64,000 nt of DNA from Amblyomma americanum (GCF_052857255.1 NC_135498.1:165659255-165723254), one strand, 5' to 3'; positions 11,598 to 20,300 are shown, numbered from the stretch's first letter. Numbers and translations: made by a program. Notes: generated by a model not told the origin, from the sequence alone.

Positions 11598-14441
11598 TCA
11601 GTAATTAGAAAAAATGGCTGTTATTTCGGTCCTAAAAGAAGCTGGATCACGAATATTGACGATGTGTTCCGGAAGACCATTCCAGTGAACAATAGCCTGC
11701 GGCAAAGCGGATGAGTTGAATGCAACGGTTTTACCTGAAAGGCGTTTGAAGCTGAGATGGTTGTTTAAACGGCGCGAGGTGCGGTGAGGTTGGGCAAGAG
11801 GGAGAGTCGAAAGATTACTGCTATAGACTATCTTGTAAAATAAGCAGATTAGGGCAATTAATCTTCGTGATTGCAAGGTACAAAGAGAGAGCGATAATTT
11901 AATGTTTGTGACGCTTGAGTGACGGTCATAGTTTCTGGAGATGAAACGCGCAGCACGATTTTGGACTGATTCAAGGGAGTTAATTAAATAAGCCTGGTGA
12001 GGTGACCAAATGGATGATGCATACTCGAGTTGCGGACGAACAAATGTTTGATAGGCGAGCTTACGGGTAGTAGCAGGAGTTCCATGAAGATTCCGTTTTA
12101 GGTATCCTAAGGTCCGGGATGCTTTAGCTGTTATTTTCTGTATATGAGTGGACCAGGACAAGTTACATGAAAAATGGACACCGAGGTATTTGTAAGAAGA
12201 CACCTGAGAGACTAAGCTGTTATCGAGCATGTAATTGAACGAAGAGTTAGATTTTTTGCGGCTGAATGTCATTAACTTGCATTTTTCAGTGTTAAGTGAC
12301 ATTTGCCATGATGAACACCAAGCGGTTACATGATCGAGGTCCCTTTGAAGTGCAAGAAGGTCTGCAGGTGATCGGATTTCGCGGTAAATTATGCAGTCAT
12401 CTGCGAACAAGCGAATGGTTGATGTAATGTTAGATGGCAGATCATTAATGTAAATCAGGAACAGCAACGGGCCCAGGACGCTTCCTTGAGGAACACCAGA
12501 TAGAACATCGCTAAAGGGAGATGAGTGGCCGTTAACAACCGTGAACTGTTTACGAAAAGACAAGAAATTCCTTAGCCATGAGGTTGTTAGTGAGTCTAGG
12601 TTGAGGGAAGTAATTTTACCTATTAAGCGTGAGTGCGCAACGCGGTCGAATGCTTTTGAGAAATCTAAGAATATGCAGTCTGTTTGGAAGTTCTCGTTCA
12701 TGTTGTGTAGTAGCTCGTTAGTAAATTCCAGTAGTTGAGTCTCACAAGAGAAGCCTTTCCTGAACCCGTGCTGGTTAGAAAAAAAGAAATTATTACTATC
12801 TAGATGCTGCGCCACTGCTGATACGATGATGTGTTCGAGGATCTTACATGGGACAGATGTCAATGATATGGGGCGATAATTTTGCGCGTTCGTTTTATCA
12901 CCTGATTTGAAGATGGGGATAATTTTACCAATTTTCCAATCCCTTGGAATTTCACCAGTTGATAGCGACTGACGAAATATATGGAAGAGAATATTGCTTG
13001 AATAGATCACTGTGCTTTTGAGAATTTTTGTATTAATATCATCAATGCCAGCAGAAGTCGAAATCTTAAGATTGTTTATTAATGCTGCAATACCGGAGAC
13101 ACTTATTTCTATGGGACTCATGTACTGGTAATCGGCATCTACTAATGGTGGAGTAGTGGAATGGTCTTCCTGTGTGAACACTGAAGAAAAATAATTATTA
13201 AATATAAGTGGGCATTCTTCTTCTATAACTGGAGCACCAGTGTTATCCAACAACGAAACAAGAACCGGAGTGTCAATAGGTGATATCGTTTTCCAAAATT
13301 TTTTAGGGTTGTGTGTCATAAGGGATTGAAGGTCATGGGAATAATATTTAAGCTTTGCTTTGCGGATGGCACTACAATATGTTTTTTCGGCGGTTTTGTG
13401 TTTCTGCCATGAAGCCGGTGTGCCAAGGCGTTTGGCAGCTTTGAATAGTCGCTTTTTCTTGTTTTTTAATGCGTGTAACATCCTGTTGAACCATGGTTTA
13501 GACGCGTTCGTGCGGAGGGTGAGCAGAGGTATATGACGGTGTACTAATTCCAGTAAACTATTTTTGAACAAAACCCAGTTCTCGTTGGCCGAACGCTGAG
13601 AAAAAGTCGGAAGATATGTGTCACAAAAGGATTGTAACCCTATATTAATGGCATTGTAGTCAGCGCGGTTATAATCAAAAATACGTTTATGTGTTTGTGC
13701 ACGTGCGCATGAAGGCATGGAAATCGTGAAATTAAGCAGTTCGTGATCACTGAAGCCATCAGAATAAGAGATAGGGCTTATATTGTCTGGGACTGACGAG
13801 AAGACGAGGTCAAGCTTATTGTTTCCTCGGGTAGGTTTTTCGACTAATTGAACCAAAGAGAAATCGAGAGTTAGTTGAACAAAATTAGTGCCATCACGTG
13901 TTCTCGAACTTAAGCTCGGCCAGTCAATTTCGGGAAAGTTGAAGTCACCAAGTAGACAAATACTTGCTTTTGGAAATTTAGCTTTTGCTTCAGTTAGGTT
14001 ATCATGTAGATCAGAGACGAATGATTGCGGACTATCTGGTGGTCTGTAACAAACTCCAAGAAGATGCTTGGAAGATGGCGATGTGATGCAAACCCACAAA
14101 ATTTCTAAGTTACTAGGAATATCAACGGGAAAAGAAGTTATATGCTTTTTAGCAGCAATCAACACCCCTCCTCCCCTTCTGTCGCTCCTATCGTTTCTGT
14201 AGATAGTGAAACTGTCCATATCAGGCAAGACTTCATCGTTCCTAATATCTTTATGGAGCCACGTTTCGGTTAGTATTAAAATGTCGCATTCACAATTGTC
14301 AAGGTATGAACAAAGTTCGATGCGCTTAGGAAGAATGCTGCGTATGTTAGTGAAAAGTAAGGAGAGCTGCGATTGCGCGGTGTTATTGCGGTAAGATGTT
14401 TGTTCTTTCCTGATGACACGTGTAGCCGAGCAACACCTTAC
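11598..14441 (-). CDS. LINE ORF2: APE endonuclease and reverse transcriptase
   Basis: Replication protein for target-primed reverse transcription. Counting from the codon after the ORF1 stop, there are 947 codons without interruption. Apurinic-like endonuclease motifs appear in order: TNIRSIL (31-37), LTETWL (57-62), GDFN (165-168) and SDHELL (231-236). RT motifs: IPIFKSG near 509, NYRPISLTS near 521, LDFSKAFD near 592, GVPQGSVLGP near 649, and the catalytic FADD at 679-682. The thumb and CR1-type C-terminus follow (YASSIWSPH, WNGLPEHIV). The first ATG of the frame is codon 75 (14219), already past LTETWL, so the endonuclease cannot be made whole from it. ORF2 lies in the same frame as ORF1, separated only by one TAG. 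No inactivating lesion seen. Confidence 0.92.
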   Translation of the reverse strand, partial: VRCCSATRVIRKEQTSYRNNTAQSQLSLLFTNIRSILPKRIELCSYLDNCECDILILTETWLHKDIRNDEVLPDMDSFTIYRNDRSDRRGGGVLIAAKKHITSFPVDIPSNLEILWVCITSPSSKHLLGVCYRPPDSPQSFVSDLHDNLTEAKAKFPKASICLLGDFNFPEIDWPSLSSRTRDGTNFVQLTLDFSLVQLVEKPTRGNNKLDLVFSSVPDNISPISYSDGFSDHELLNFTISMPSCARAQTHKRIFDYNRADYNAINIGLQSFCDTYLPTFSQRSANENWVLFKNSLLELVHRHIPLLTLRTNASKPWFNRMLHALKNKKKRLFKAAKRLGTPASWQKHKTAEKTYCSAIRKAKLKYYSHDLQSLMTHNPKKFWKTISPIDTPVLVSLLDNTGAPVIEEECPLIFNNYFSSVFTQEDHSTTPPLVDADYQYMSPIEISVSGIAALINNLKISTSAGIDDINTKILKSTVIYSSNILFHIFRQSLSTGEIPRDWKIGKIIPIFKSGDKTNAQNYRPISLTSVPCKILEHIIVSAVAQHLDSNNFFFSNQHGFRKGFSCETQLLEFTNELLHNMNENFQTDCIFLDFSKAFDRVAHSRLIGKITSLNLDSLTTSWLRNFLSFRKQFTVVNGHSSPFSDVLSGVPQGSVLGPLLFLIYINDLPSNITSTIRLFADDCIIYREIRSPADLLALQRDLDHVTAWCSSWQMSLNTEKCKLMTFSRKKSNSSFNYMLDNSLVSQVSSYKYLGVHFSCNLSWSTHIQKITAKASRTLGYLKRNLHGTPATTRKLAYQTFVRPQLEYASSIWSPHQAYLINSLESVQNRAARFISRNYDRHSSVTNIKLSLSLCTLQSRRLIALICLFYKIVYSSNLSTLPLAQPHRTSRRLNNHLSFKRLSGKTVAFNSSALPQAIVHWNGLPEHIVNIRDPASFRTEITAIFSNY

Positions 14442-16763
14442 CTATGCGGAAGATAGTTTTACGGTGTCAGTAGCGGCGTCGTACACGTAAACACTATCGT
14501 TTATTCTCAGCTTATCGACATTTAGCTTGTACGGAACTTTTTGTGGTTTGGCAAATTTGATCAACTTCCTTCTAGCCAGTCGTGTCTGAAAGGAGAAATC
14601 TTCGCGCACAGCGTAGTTAGTTCCTTTCAGCTTGATGCCGTTCCCAATGATCTGTTGTTTGTCCTTAAACAATGTGAATTTTACCATCACTGGCCTGCAC
14701 TTTTCCGGGTCGTATTTACCAATGCGGTGTGCCCGTTCTATTTGCGATGAATCTACTGTAATGTCCAATTCATTCTTGCACAGGTCAATCACTTTTGTTT
14801 CAGCACTTGACCATGTCTCAGATATGTCATCGGAAAGGCCGAAAAAAAGCAAGTTGCAGCGTCTCATCCTGTTTTCCGCGTCATTACAACGCGATTCAAT
14901 AATTCTGAGCTGGTCAGAGATGACGCTGGAAACTGCACCAGGAGAATCAGCCGAAGACGCAGCGGGATTGTTTTTTAGATCTGAAACGTCCACTTCAACA
15001 CTGCGAAGTCTAGAAGACAACTGCTTCAGTTCAATGTCTACTGACGCTTGCCACTGCTTCAACTCTCTCAAATCACTTCGAATTCCGTCTTGGCCGGATT
15101 CAATCCTTTGTACAGTCTTCAGCACAGTAGCCAGGATGTCATTAGAATCAGGTCCGGGGTTTGTTTCCACATCCCCGGAAAGAATTAAGAATAAACTACT
15201 TAAGCAATGTTGCACAGTTTCCTCGCATGCTTCAAGGGCAAATAACCACTCTCTGGGGCACGACACCAAAAACAAGCAGCGATTCTTGCTTCTTAGGCAA
15301 GTGCAATGATCAAGGTAACTCACCTGGAACAGTGTGAAAGGTAAGTGCTCCATTGCCAATACGGCGTCGTGCCCCAGAGGGGCGTTCACGGGCAGCAGCT
15401 TATATTCCGTGTGGCCGGCGCTGATAGTGGTATCGCTGGTGATGAACGACCGCGGTTGCCAGCCGAAGAACAGGTTTCCTTCCAGATGGATCTGTAGGCA
15501 AGGCTGTTGCGTCCAATCCGCGGGTTGATTCGCGTTCTCAACTGGGCAGGTGAAGACCACGTCCGATGCCAAACAAGGTAGCGATGAGCCAAGGAGTAGG
15601 GCAGCCTGGAACAGTGTGAAAGGTAAGTGCTCCATTGCCAATACGGCGTCGTGCCCCAGAGGGGCGTTCACGGGCAGCAGCTTATATTCCGTGTGGCCGG
15701 CGCTGATAGTGGTATCGCTGGTGATGAACGACCGCGGTTGCCAGCCGAAGAACAGGTTTCCTTCCAGATGGATCTGTAGGCAAGGCTGTTGCGTCCAATC
15801 CGCGGGTTGATTCGCGTTCTCAACTGGGCAGGTGAAGACCACGTCCGATGCCAAACAAGGTAGCGATGAGCCAAGGAGTAGGGCAGCCTGGAACAGTGTG
15901 AAAGGTAAGTGCTCCATTGCCAATACGGCGTCGTGCCCCAGAGGGGCGTTCACGGGCAGCAGCTTATATTCCGTGTGGCCGGCGCTGATAGTGGTATCGC
16001 TGGTGATGAACGACCGCGGTTGCCAGCCGAAGAACAGGTTTCCTTCCAGATGGATCTGTAGGCAAGGCTGTTGCGTCCAATCCGCGGGTTGATTCGCGTT
16101 CTCAACTGGGCAGGTGAAGACCACGTCCGATGCCAAACAAGGTAGCGATGAGCCAAGGAGTAGGGCAGCCTGGAACAGTGTGAAAGGTAAGTGCTCCATT
16201 GCCAATACGGCGTCGTGCCCCAGAGGGGCGTTCACGGGCAGCAGCTTATATTCCGTGTGGCCGGCGCTGATAGTGGTATCGCTGGTGATGAACGACCGCG
16301 GTTGCCAGCCGAAGAACAGGTTTCCTTCCAGATGGATCTGTAGGCAAGGCTGTTGCGTCCAATCCGCGGGTTGATTCGCGTTCTCAACTGGGCAGGTGAA
16401 GACCACGTCCGATGCCAAACAAGGTAGCGATGAGCCAAGGAGTAGGGCAGCCTGGAACAGTGTGAAAGGTAAGTGCTCCATTGCCAATACGGCGTCGTGC
16501 CCCAGAGGGGCGTTCACGGGCAGCAGCTTATATTCCGTGTGGCCGGCGCTGATAGTGGTATCGCTGGTGATGAACGACCGCGGTTGCCAGCCGAAGAACA
16601 GGTTTCCTTCCAGATGGATCTGTAGGCAAGGCTGTTGCGTCCAATCCGCGGGTTGATTCGCGTTCTCAACTGGGCAGGTGAAGACCACGTCCGATGCCAA
16701 ACAAGGTAGCGATGAGCCAAGGAGTAGGGCAGCCTGGAACAGTGTGCAAGGTAAGTGCTCCAT
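14442..16763 (-). CDS. LINE ORF1 with 2A peptide and in-frame monomer leader
   Basis: From the first in-frame ATG (16763) there are 773 residues; the frame is open a further 52 codons upstream through a tRNA-like sequence. The N-terminal half repeats a 94-residue unit (282 bp) five times. Each unit contains MEHLPFTLFQ followed by a hydrophobic AALLLGSSLPCLAS stretch that looks like a signal peptide. Then comes a 2A motif, SGDVETNPGP, with the G/P skip point at codons 15155/15152. After 2A there are 236 residues: a coiled coil (IRSDLRELKQW onward), then an RRM-like and C-terminal region typical of L1/CR1 ORF1 RNA chaperones (RRCNLLFFGL, IERAHRIG, VREDFSFQTRLARRKL). The shortest plausible product starts at the last MEHLPF (15353): 303 residues with a 67-residue leader before 2A. 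Confidence 0.85.
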   Translation of the reverse strand: MEHLPCTLFQAALLLGSSLPCLASDVVFTCPVENANQPADWTQQPCLQIHLEGNLFFGWQPRSFITSDTTISAGHTEYKLLPVNAPLGHDAVLAMEHLPFTLFQAALLLGSSLPCLASDVVFTCPVENANQPADWTQQPCLQIHLEGNLFFGWQPRSFITSDTTISAGHTEYKLLPVNAPLGHDAVLAMEHLPFTLFQAALLLGSSLPCLASDVVFTCPVENANQPADWTQQPCLQIHLEGNLFFGWQPRSFITSDTTISAGHTEYKLLPVNAPLGHDAVLAMEHLPFTLFQAALLLGSSLPCLASDVVFTCPVENANQPADWTQQPCLQIHLEGNLFFGWQPRSFITSDTTISAGHTEYKLLPVNAPLGHDAVLAMEHLPFTLFQAALLLGSSLPCLASDVVFTCPVENANQPADWTQQPCLQIHLEGNLFFGWQPRSFITSDTTISAGHTEYKLLPVNAPLGHDAVLAMEHLPFTLFQVSYLDHCTCLRSKNRCLFLVSCPREWLFALEACEETVQHCLSSLFLILSGDVETNPGPDSNDILATVLKTVQRIESGQDGIRSDLRELKQWQASVDIELKQLSSRLRSVEVDVSDLKNNPAASSADSPGAVSSVISDQLRIIESRCNDAENRMRRCNLLFFGLSDDISETWSSAETKVIDLCKNELDITVDSSQIERAHRIGKYDPEKCRPVMVKFTLFKDKQQIIGNGIKLKGTNYAVREDFSFQTRLARRKLIKFAKPQKVPYKLNVDKLRINDSVYVYDAATDTVKLSSA

Positions 16764-16785
16764 TGCCAATACGGCGTCGTGCCCC
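15324..16785 (-). repeat. 282-bp tandem monomer array at LINE 5' end
   Basis: Five complete units plus a 52-bp partial, period exactly 282 bp (3 x 94, so reading frame is preserved). Copies are nearly identical; one base difference (AAAGG/CAAGG) marks the partial unit. On the minus strand each unit begins GCTGCCC and ends CTGTTCCAG. After the last unit the sequence is CAG followed by GTGAGT, a consensus splice donor. Such 5' monomers are known from other LINEs (mouse L1) as promoter repeats; that role is inference here. Confidence 0.92.
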
Positions 16786-16852
16786 CAGCTGCGGCATCCA
16801 TGGGAGCCACTGAAACACCCCGCCCACTCACTAAATAAAAGAAAAGAAGTCC

Positions 16853-16925
16853 GGTGTCGAGGTTCGGAATCGAGCCAGGGCCTTCGGCGTTTCAGGCGGA
16901 AACGCTGCCGCTCCGCCACGACGGC
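16853..16925 (-). other. tRNA-like sequence upstream of monomer array
   Basis: On the minus strand GTCGTGG pairs with CCTCGAC (6 of 7) as an acceptor stem followed by ACC. An A-box-like GTGGCGGAGCGGCAGCG and a B-box-like GGCTCGATTCC are present. The T arm does not fold well and the anticodon region is a long stem (GCGTTTC/GAAACGC), so this is a tRNA-derived SINE head or relic, not a working tRNA gene. It could supply a pol III promoter to what follows. Confidence 0.55.
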
Positions 16926-17768
16926 TCAAGTTACAGCCGTCAATAAAGGCGCATCTAGTGAATGCACTCTTCTGATGTAGAAATCTCCGCGCTTTCGCTA
17001 GGTATATCCTGGCCTAACAGAGCTAGGCCATCAGCAGTTTTTCTGAACAGCCTTGTACCTTGTCTACCGTCCCTGATAAACGATTTCCGTTAAGTGGTTT
17101 GAAGTTGACTGGCACAGCAGGGAATGTTTCGCCGGGCAAGCGTGCGAAAACACAAGTGCTGCCTTGTACGATCACCGACTATCGTGCCATCATAGCTTTG
17201 CATCGACCGTGGCGATCATATTACAAGCCTTAACAGGCTCCTTCACAGTTTAACTAGCACTTGAAGCAGTACTTGCAGTTCCTCTGCTGTTCGGCGCTTG
17301 TAAGTCGAAGCGCGTCAAAACCAAAACCACGGGGCACGCAAAGCTCATAGAGGCGGAGCGCCATAACAAATCGAAACTCTCCTGGCCGCCTGTGGCGCCG
17401 CCAAGGATCCGTTTTCTTTGCTTCCAACATTCAGGTTGTCTTTTGCCTGCCTTTTTTGTGTGATAAAAGTGCACTATTGGTTTTAAAACAAAAATTACTT
17501 CAATATTGATCTGCGCAACCTACCTTTGTCAGCCTCAGAGATTCTCGATCTAAGTATAATGGAAAATTCCTCCAAGGCGGCGTCTCTTGTCCTATGGCGT
17601 CACTACGCTTGTACTTGCGAGATTGGCCTGTGGTGGCGACACCTGCCTTTTGGTTCTTGCTATTTTCTACCTTACAAGAGCTTTGGTTTCAGTAAGAGCG
17701 GCGTTTTTGTGATCAGGAGTTGGTATTCTATCGATACAAGCCAACTTCAATTTCTCCTCAGTGTCCCT
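16926..17768. other. Right arm of TTAA element
   Basis: No recognised gene. A minus frame at 17250-17474 (74 codons) has no known domain. A small inverted repeat TGGCCTA/TAGGCCA lies at 17010-17030. It ends in the right terminal repeat. Confidence 0.4.
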
Positions 17769-17772
17769 TTAA

Positions 17773-18320
17773 TAAAAGAGAAATTGCAGTGGTTTATATT
17801 TGTGAACTCAGCTCGGAATGACAAAAATCTTATAGGCATAAAATGACTTGTGTCAATGTTAAGATGTTTTAGTTTCGTTAGTAGCCTGTGGTGAGGAACG
17901 CGGTCAAAAGGTTTAGAAACATCCAGGCATATGGCATCCACCTGGTTGCCGACGTCACTACAGGATAGCAAGTCATTAGCAAAACCCACAACTGCCTTCA
18001 CATGAATATGCCTTGCGAAAGCCGTGCTGGTATTTAAAGATTATATTACGCTCTTCTAGGTATGTTATGATTGCGAATGCATGATGTGCTCCAATAGTTT
18101 ACATACGGTACTAGTTAATGAAATGGTTCGGTAGTTAAGAGGAGATGTGCGATCACCAGCTTTAAAAATTGATATGACCTTGAATGTGTGCCAATCATTA
18201 GAAATCCGGCCGGATCACCATGACGGTGAAAAAGTGCTTGGAAAAAGTTTTAACATATTTACACATGCCAAGGTTACCGGATACAATGACATTTACAAGT
18301 AGACATGACGCTAAGCATGT
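17773..18320 (-). pseudogene. CR1-like LINE-A, RT fragment upstream of TTAA insertion
   Basis: Continuation of the LINE cut at 10200. A minus-strand frame at 17747-18001 contains the RT block LDVSKPFDRVPHHRLL with the first catalytic aspartate context and GNQVDAI. The RT core motifs beyond it are decayed. Homologous to 63150-63660 but more divergent than the 3' half. Confidence 0.8.
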
Positions 18321-18472
18321 AAGGCGAGCCAATTAAAGAGGCACCATAAGCAGCGTTGAGCAACTAACAAGAATTGCTTGTGAGCGATTTAGGACGGGAT
18401 AGTATACATATTCACAGTAGAGTGAAACAGCAATAACCTGACACGAAAAAAGGACCTTAGCGCCAATTTGGT

Positions 18473-19128
18473 CTAAACCATAACAAGACGATCGTTGTTA
18501 ACATAAATGACTTGGCATGACCCCTGCCGGAGGAACTCTTCCTCTCCCAAGAAACTGATCAGCTCCTTTTTAAGACGGCCAAGTATTGGCCACACAGCGC
18601 GGCGTCCAAAGCCACCAGCGACCGGGGTGCATCGATTGCGCCATAAACTGAACAGACCAGAAATCATTAACAGGCGAGCAAAACGGCCGCTGGGGAAGAG
18701 GCCGCGGGAGACAAAGCTCGAAATGATCGGCCCACGGAATCCCGCATGAACCGCGCGCCAAAAGACACGCGCTACCACGCAAGTGACTGTAGCGTGGCGA
18801 TTAGATTCCCGAAGCGGGCATTTCAGACAGGTACTGTAGCTCAAAACAACCCACTGCTCTAGCTGATCAGAAGTAGGCAGCACTTCTCAGCAAAGTGGCT
18901 AAAGTCGCGTAGATGGCCCGGGAGAAGAATCGACGCTAGCGGGCGCCCATTGATCGCGGCGCATCGGTGGGTGGCGAGCCGCCGGCACAACCCAGCAACA
19001 ACAGTGAGCCCATAATGTCCACCACACGGTCTGCAACGGTGTTGACATGAAGTACTACTGCGCTTACATGTCTGAAAAGGCCACTCAAGTAGCATAGAAA
19101 GCGGTTGGCTGCTCTGATTGAGGTCCAT
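18473..19128 (-). pseudogene. C-terminal fragment of a LINE ORF2 (CCHC tail)
   Basis: A 136-codon frame contains CLKCPLRESNRHATVTC, i.e. CX2CX7HX4C, the zinc motif found after RT in many LINEs. It is followed by ARVFWRAVHAGF and an LFSLWRNRC block. An adjacent frameshifted piece (18859-19128) precedes it. No RT core is present. The clade (R1/Tx1-like) is a guess. Confidence 0.55.
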
Positions 19129-19149
19129 GAATAAAAGGTGCCAAGGGAT

Positions 19150-19265
19150 TCAAAAAGCGCAAAGGGGGCCCAAAAAGTTCCGAGCAGGGGTTCGATCCGG
19201 AGACGCGTCCCCCAGCAGTATACGCAAAATGCACTTCAAAACTAACTACCAGGACGTGATGGACA
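19150..19265 (-). other. Possible tRNA-derived SINE fragment
   Basis: On the minus strand a B-box-like GGATCGAACCCC is preceded by a degenerate A-box region. Differs from the Ruka-like copies. Weak evidence. Confidence 0.3.
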
Positions 19266-19289
19266 AATTTGGAAAGGCACAACTGCCAC

Positions 19290-20300
19290 CTATGTAAAAA
19301 AAAAAATTGTCGTCAAAATGTTGTCCGTAAGCCACGTTTCCGTGAGTGCCATTAATGAAGCAGAACATGAGTCCCTGAGCAAGGAAATAGGGAAGGCTTT
19401 GAAGAGGCTACTTGTTAAATCTCTGTAAAGGAAGCGTAACTCGTTATCACGACTATCCTTATCAAGTGGACACCAGGAACTGTTGCTTGAATTTCGTAAG
19501 GCAGGTAGGTTATTGGGAGAGTCATGAGGACTTCCCGTGGGGTGAGCGTCTACTTTTGGCGCATCATTTCCTGAGGTTTCCAGACGAAGTGTGCAGTTGG
19601 CGTCCGTGTCCCAGGCGTAAACATTATCATTTATAACCACCTTGATGAAGACAAGGAGGGACGGCCACTTTCCTTCTTTACCGACTTCGAGAATTGCCAA
19701 AGTTGTTGACGCTTATCGGGCACATCAACAGGGTCGTACCGTGCTATCCTGGAGTCGGTTTCCTTAAGCATGTTGCCGTTTCCGAGCAAAGTGTCCCTTT
19801 CTGTTTCATTCAAGAATTTCGCTAGTATTTGTCGAATTTTATCAGTTGAGTAGCGGCCAAGACTGTGGGCTGTTGCAATGGGCTGGACTGAAACACGTAA
19901 TTATTTTGGCAGAATTTACGAAGAGCCTCGGTGACTTCCCACGTTTCTGAAGAGGCGGTAAATTTAACACCAAAGAACAATGCATTCGACATTCTTAAAC
20001 GGTTTTCCAAGTGACCAATTTTCTCTTCCAGTTGGCGAACATCGCTGTTGCAGCTTTCTGGAAGCTGCTTACAAGGCACAGACACAAACTTGGTTTCCAG
20101 TCCATCGAAAGGTTTAGTTAGCGTACCTAGGTAGCTTTTAATGGTGCTATGCATTTCTAAAATTTTATTAACCGGCACAAGAAGGCTTGCATTATTTGTC
20201 TCGAGACGCTGGATTGCACTGCACAATCAGTCTAGCTTTTCCTCTTGCGCCTTTGTTATCGAATCAGAGTTCGCCTTAATATCACCAGCTAACAACAAAA
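19290..20300 (-). pseudogene. LINE ORF1 relic plus start of endonuclease (copy 1)
   Basis: Frameshifted frames make up an ORF1 of the coiled-coil/RRM type (LENRLRMSNALFFGVK, ILNETERDTLLGNGNMLK, then VINDNVYAWDTD near its end). The beginning of ORF2 follows, with the endonuclease motif LTETWL at about 19320-19340, where homology ends at a run of 11 A on the plus strand. Upstream of the coiled coil, at about 20261-20290, the frame reads LLLAGDIKANSDS, a decayed 2A motif after a hydrophobic leader. Copy 2 lies at 29960-31000. Confidence 0.75.

Larger units (their letters stand above)
11417..16785 (-). mobile_element. CR1/L2-type LINE with 2A motif and 5' monomer array
   Basis: Read on the minus strand: 282-bp monomers, ORF1, TAG, ORF2, short 3' UTR, and a terminal AAATAAATAAATAAATA tail at 11417-11436. 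Both ORFs are intact, making this the youngest-looking retroelement in the window. It sits inside the TTAA element. I could not identify a convincing target duplication. Confidence 0.88.
10200..17772. mobile_element. TTAA-flanked DNA transposon containing a nested LINE
   Basis: Perfect 17-bp terminal inverted repeats starting AGGGACACTGAGGAGAA (10204-10220 and 17752-17768), with TTAA on each side (10200-10203 and 17769-17772). It splits LINE-A, whose continuation is seen at 17773 and, unsplit, at about 63141-63150 in copy B. A TTAA target is the hallmark of piggyBac-type elements, but no piggyBac transposase is recognisable, so it is either a non-autonomous derivative or another TTAA-targeting family. 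Most of its length is the LINE at 11417-16785. Confidence 0.8.

Noticed and set aside
15324..16785. CRISPR-like array
   Set aside because: Units are head-to-tail and identical across their full length with no variable spacers, in a eukaryotic LINE.
16853..16925. Functional tRNA gene
   Set aside because: The T arm does not pair and the anticodon arm is malformed; it is at best a tRNA-derived relic.
15334..16980. Repeated 86- and 68-codon frames on both strands of the monomer array
   Set aside because: Shadows of the 282-bp monomers; the ORF1 frame is the one that joins the 2A and ORF1 body.
10200..17772. Calling the TTAA element piggyBac outright
   Set aside because: Only the target site and terminal repeats support it; no transposase domain is visible.
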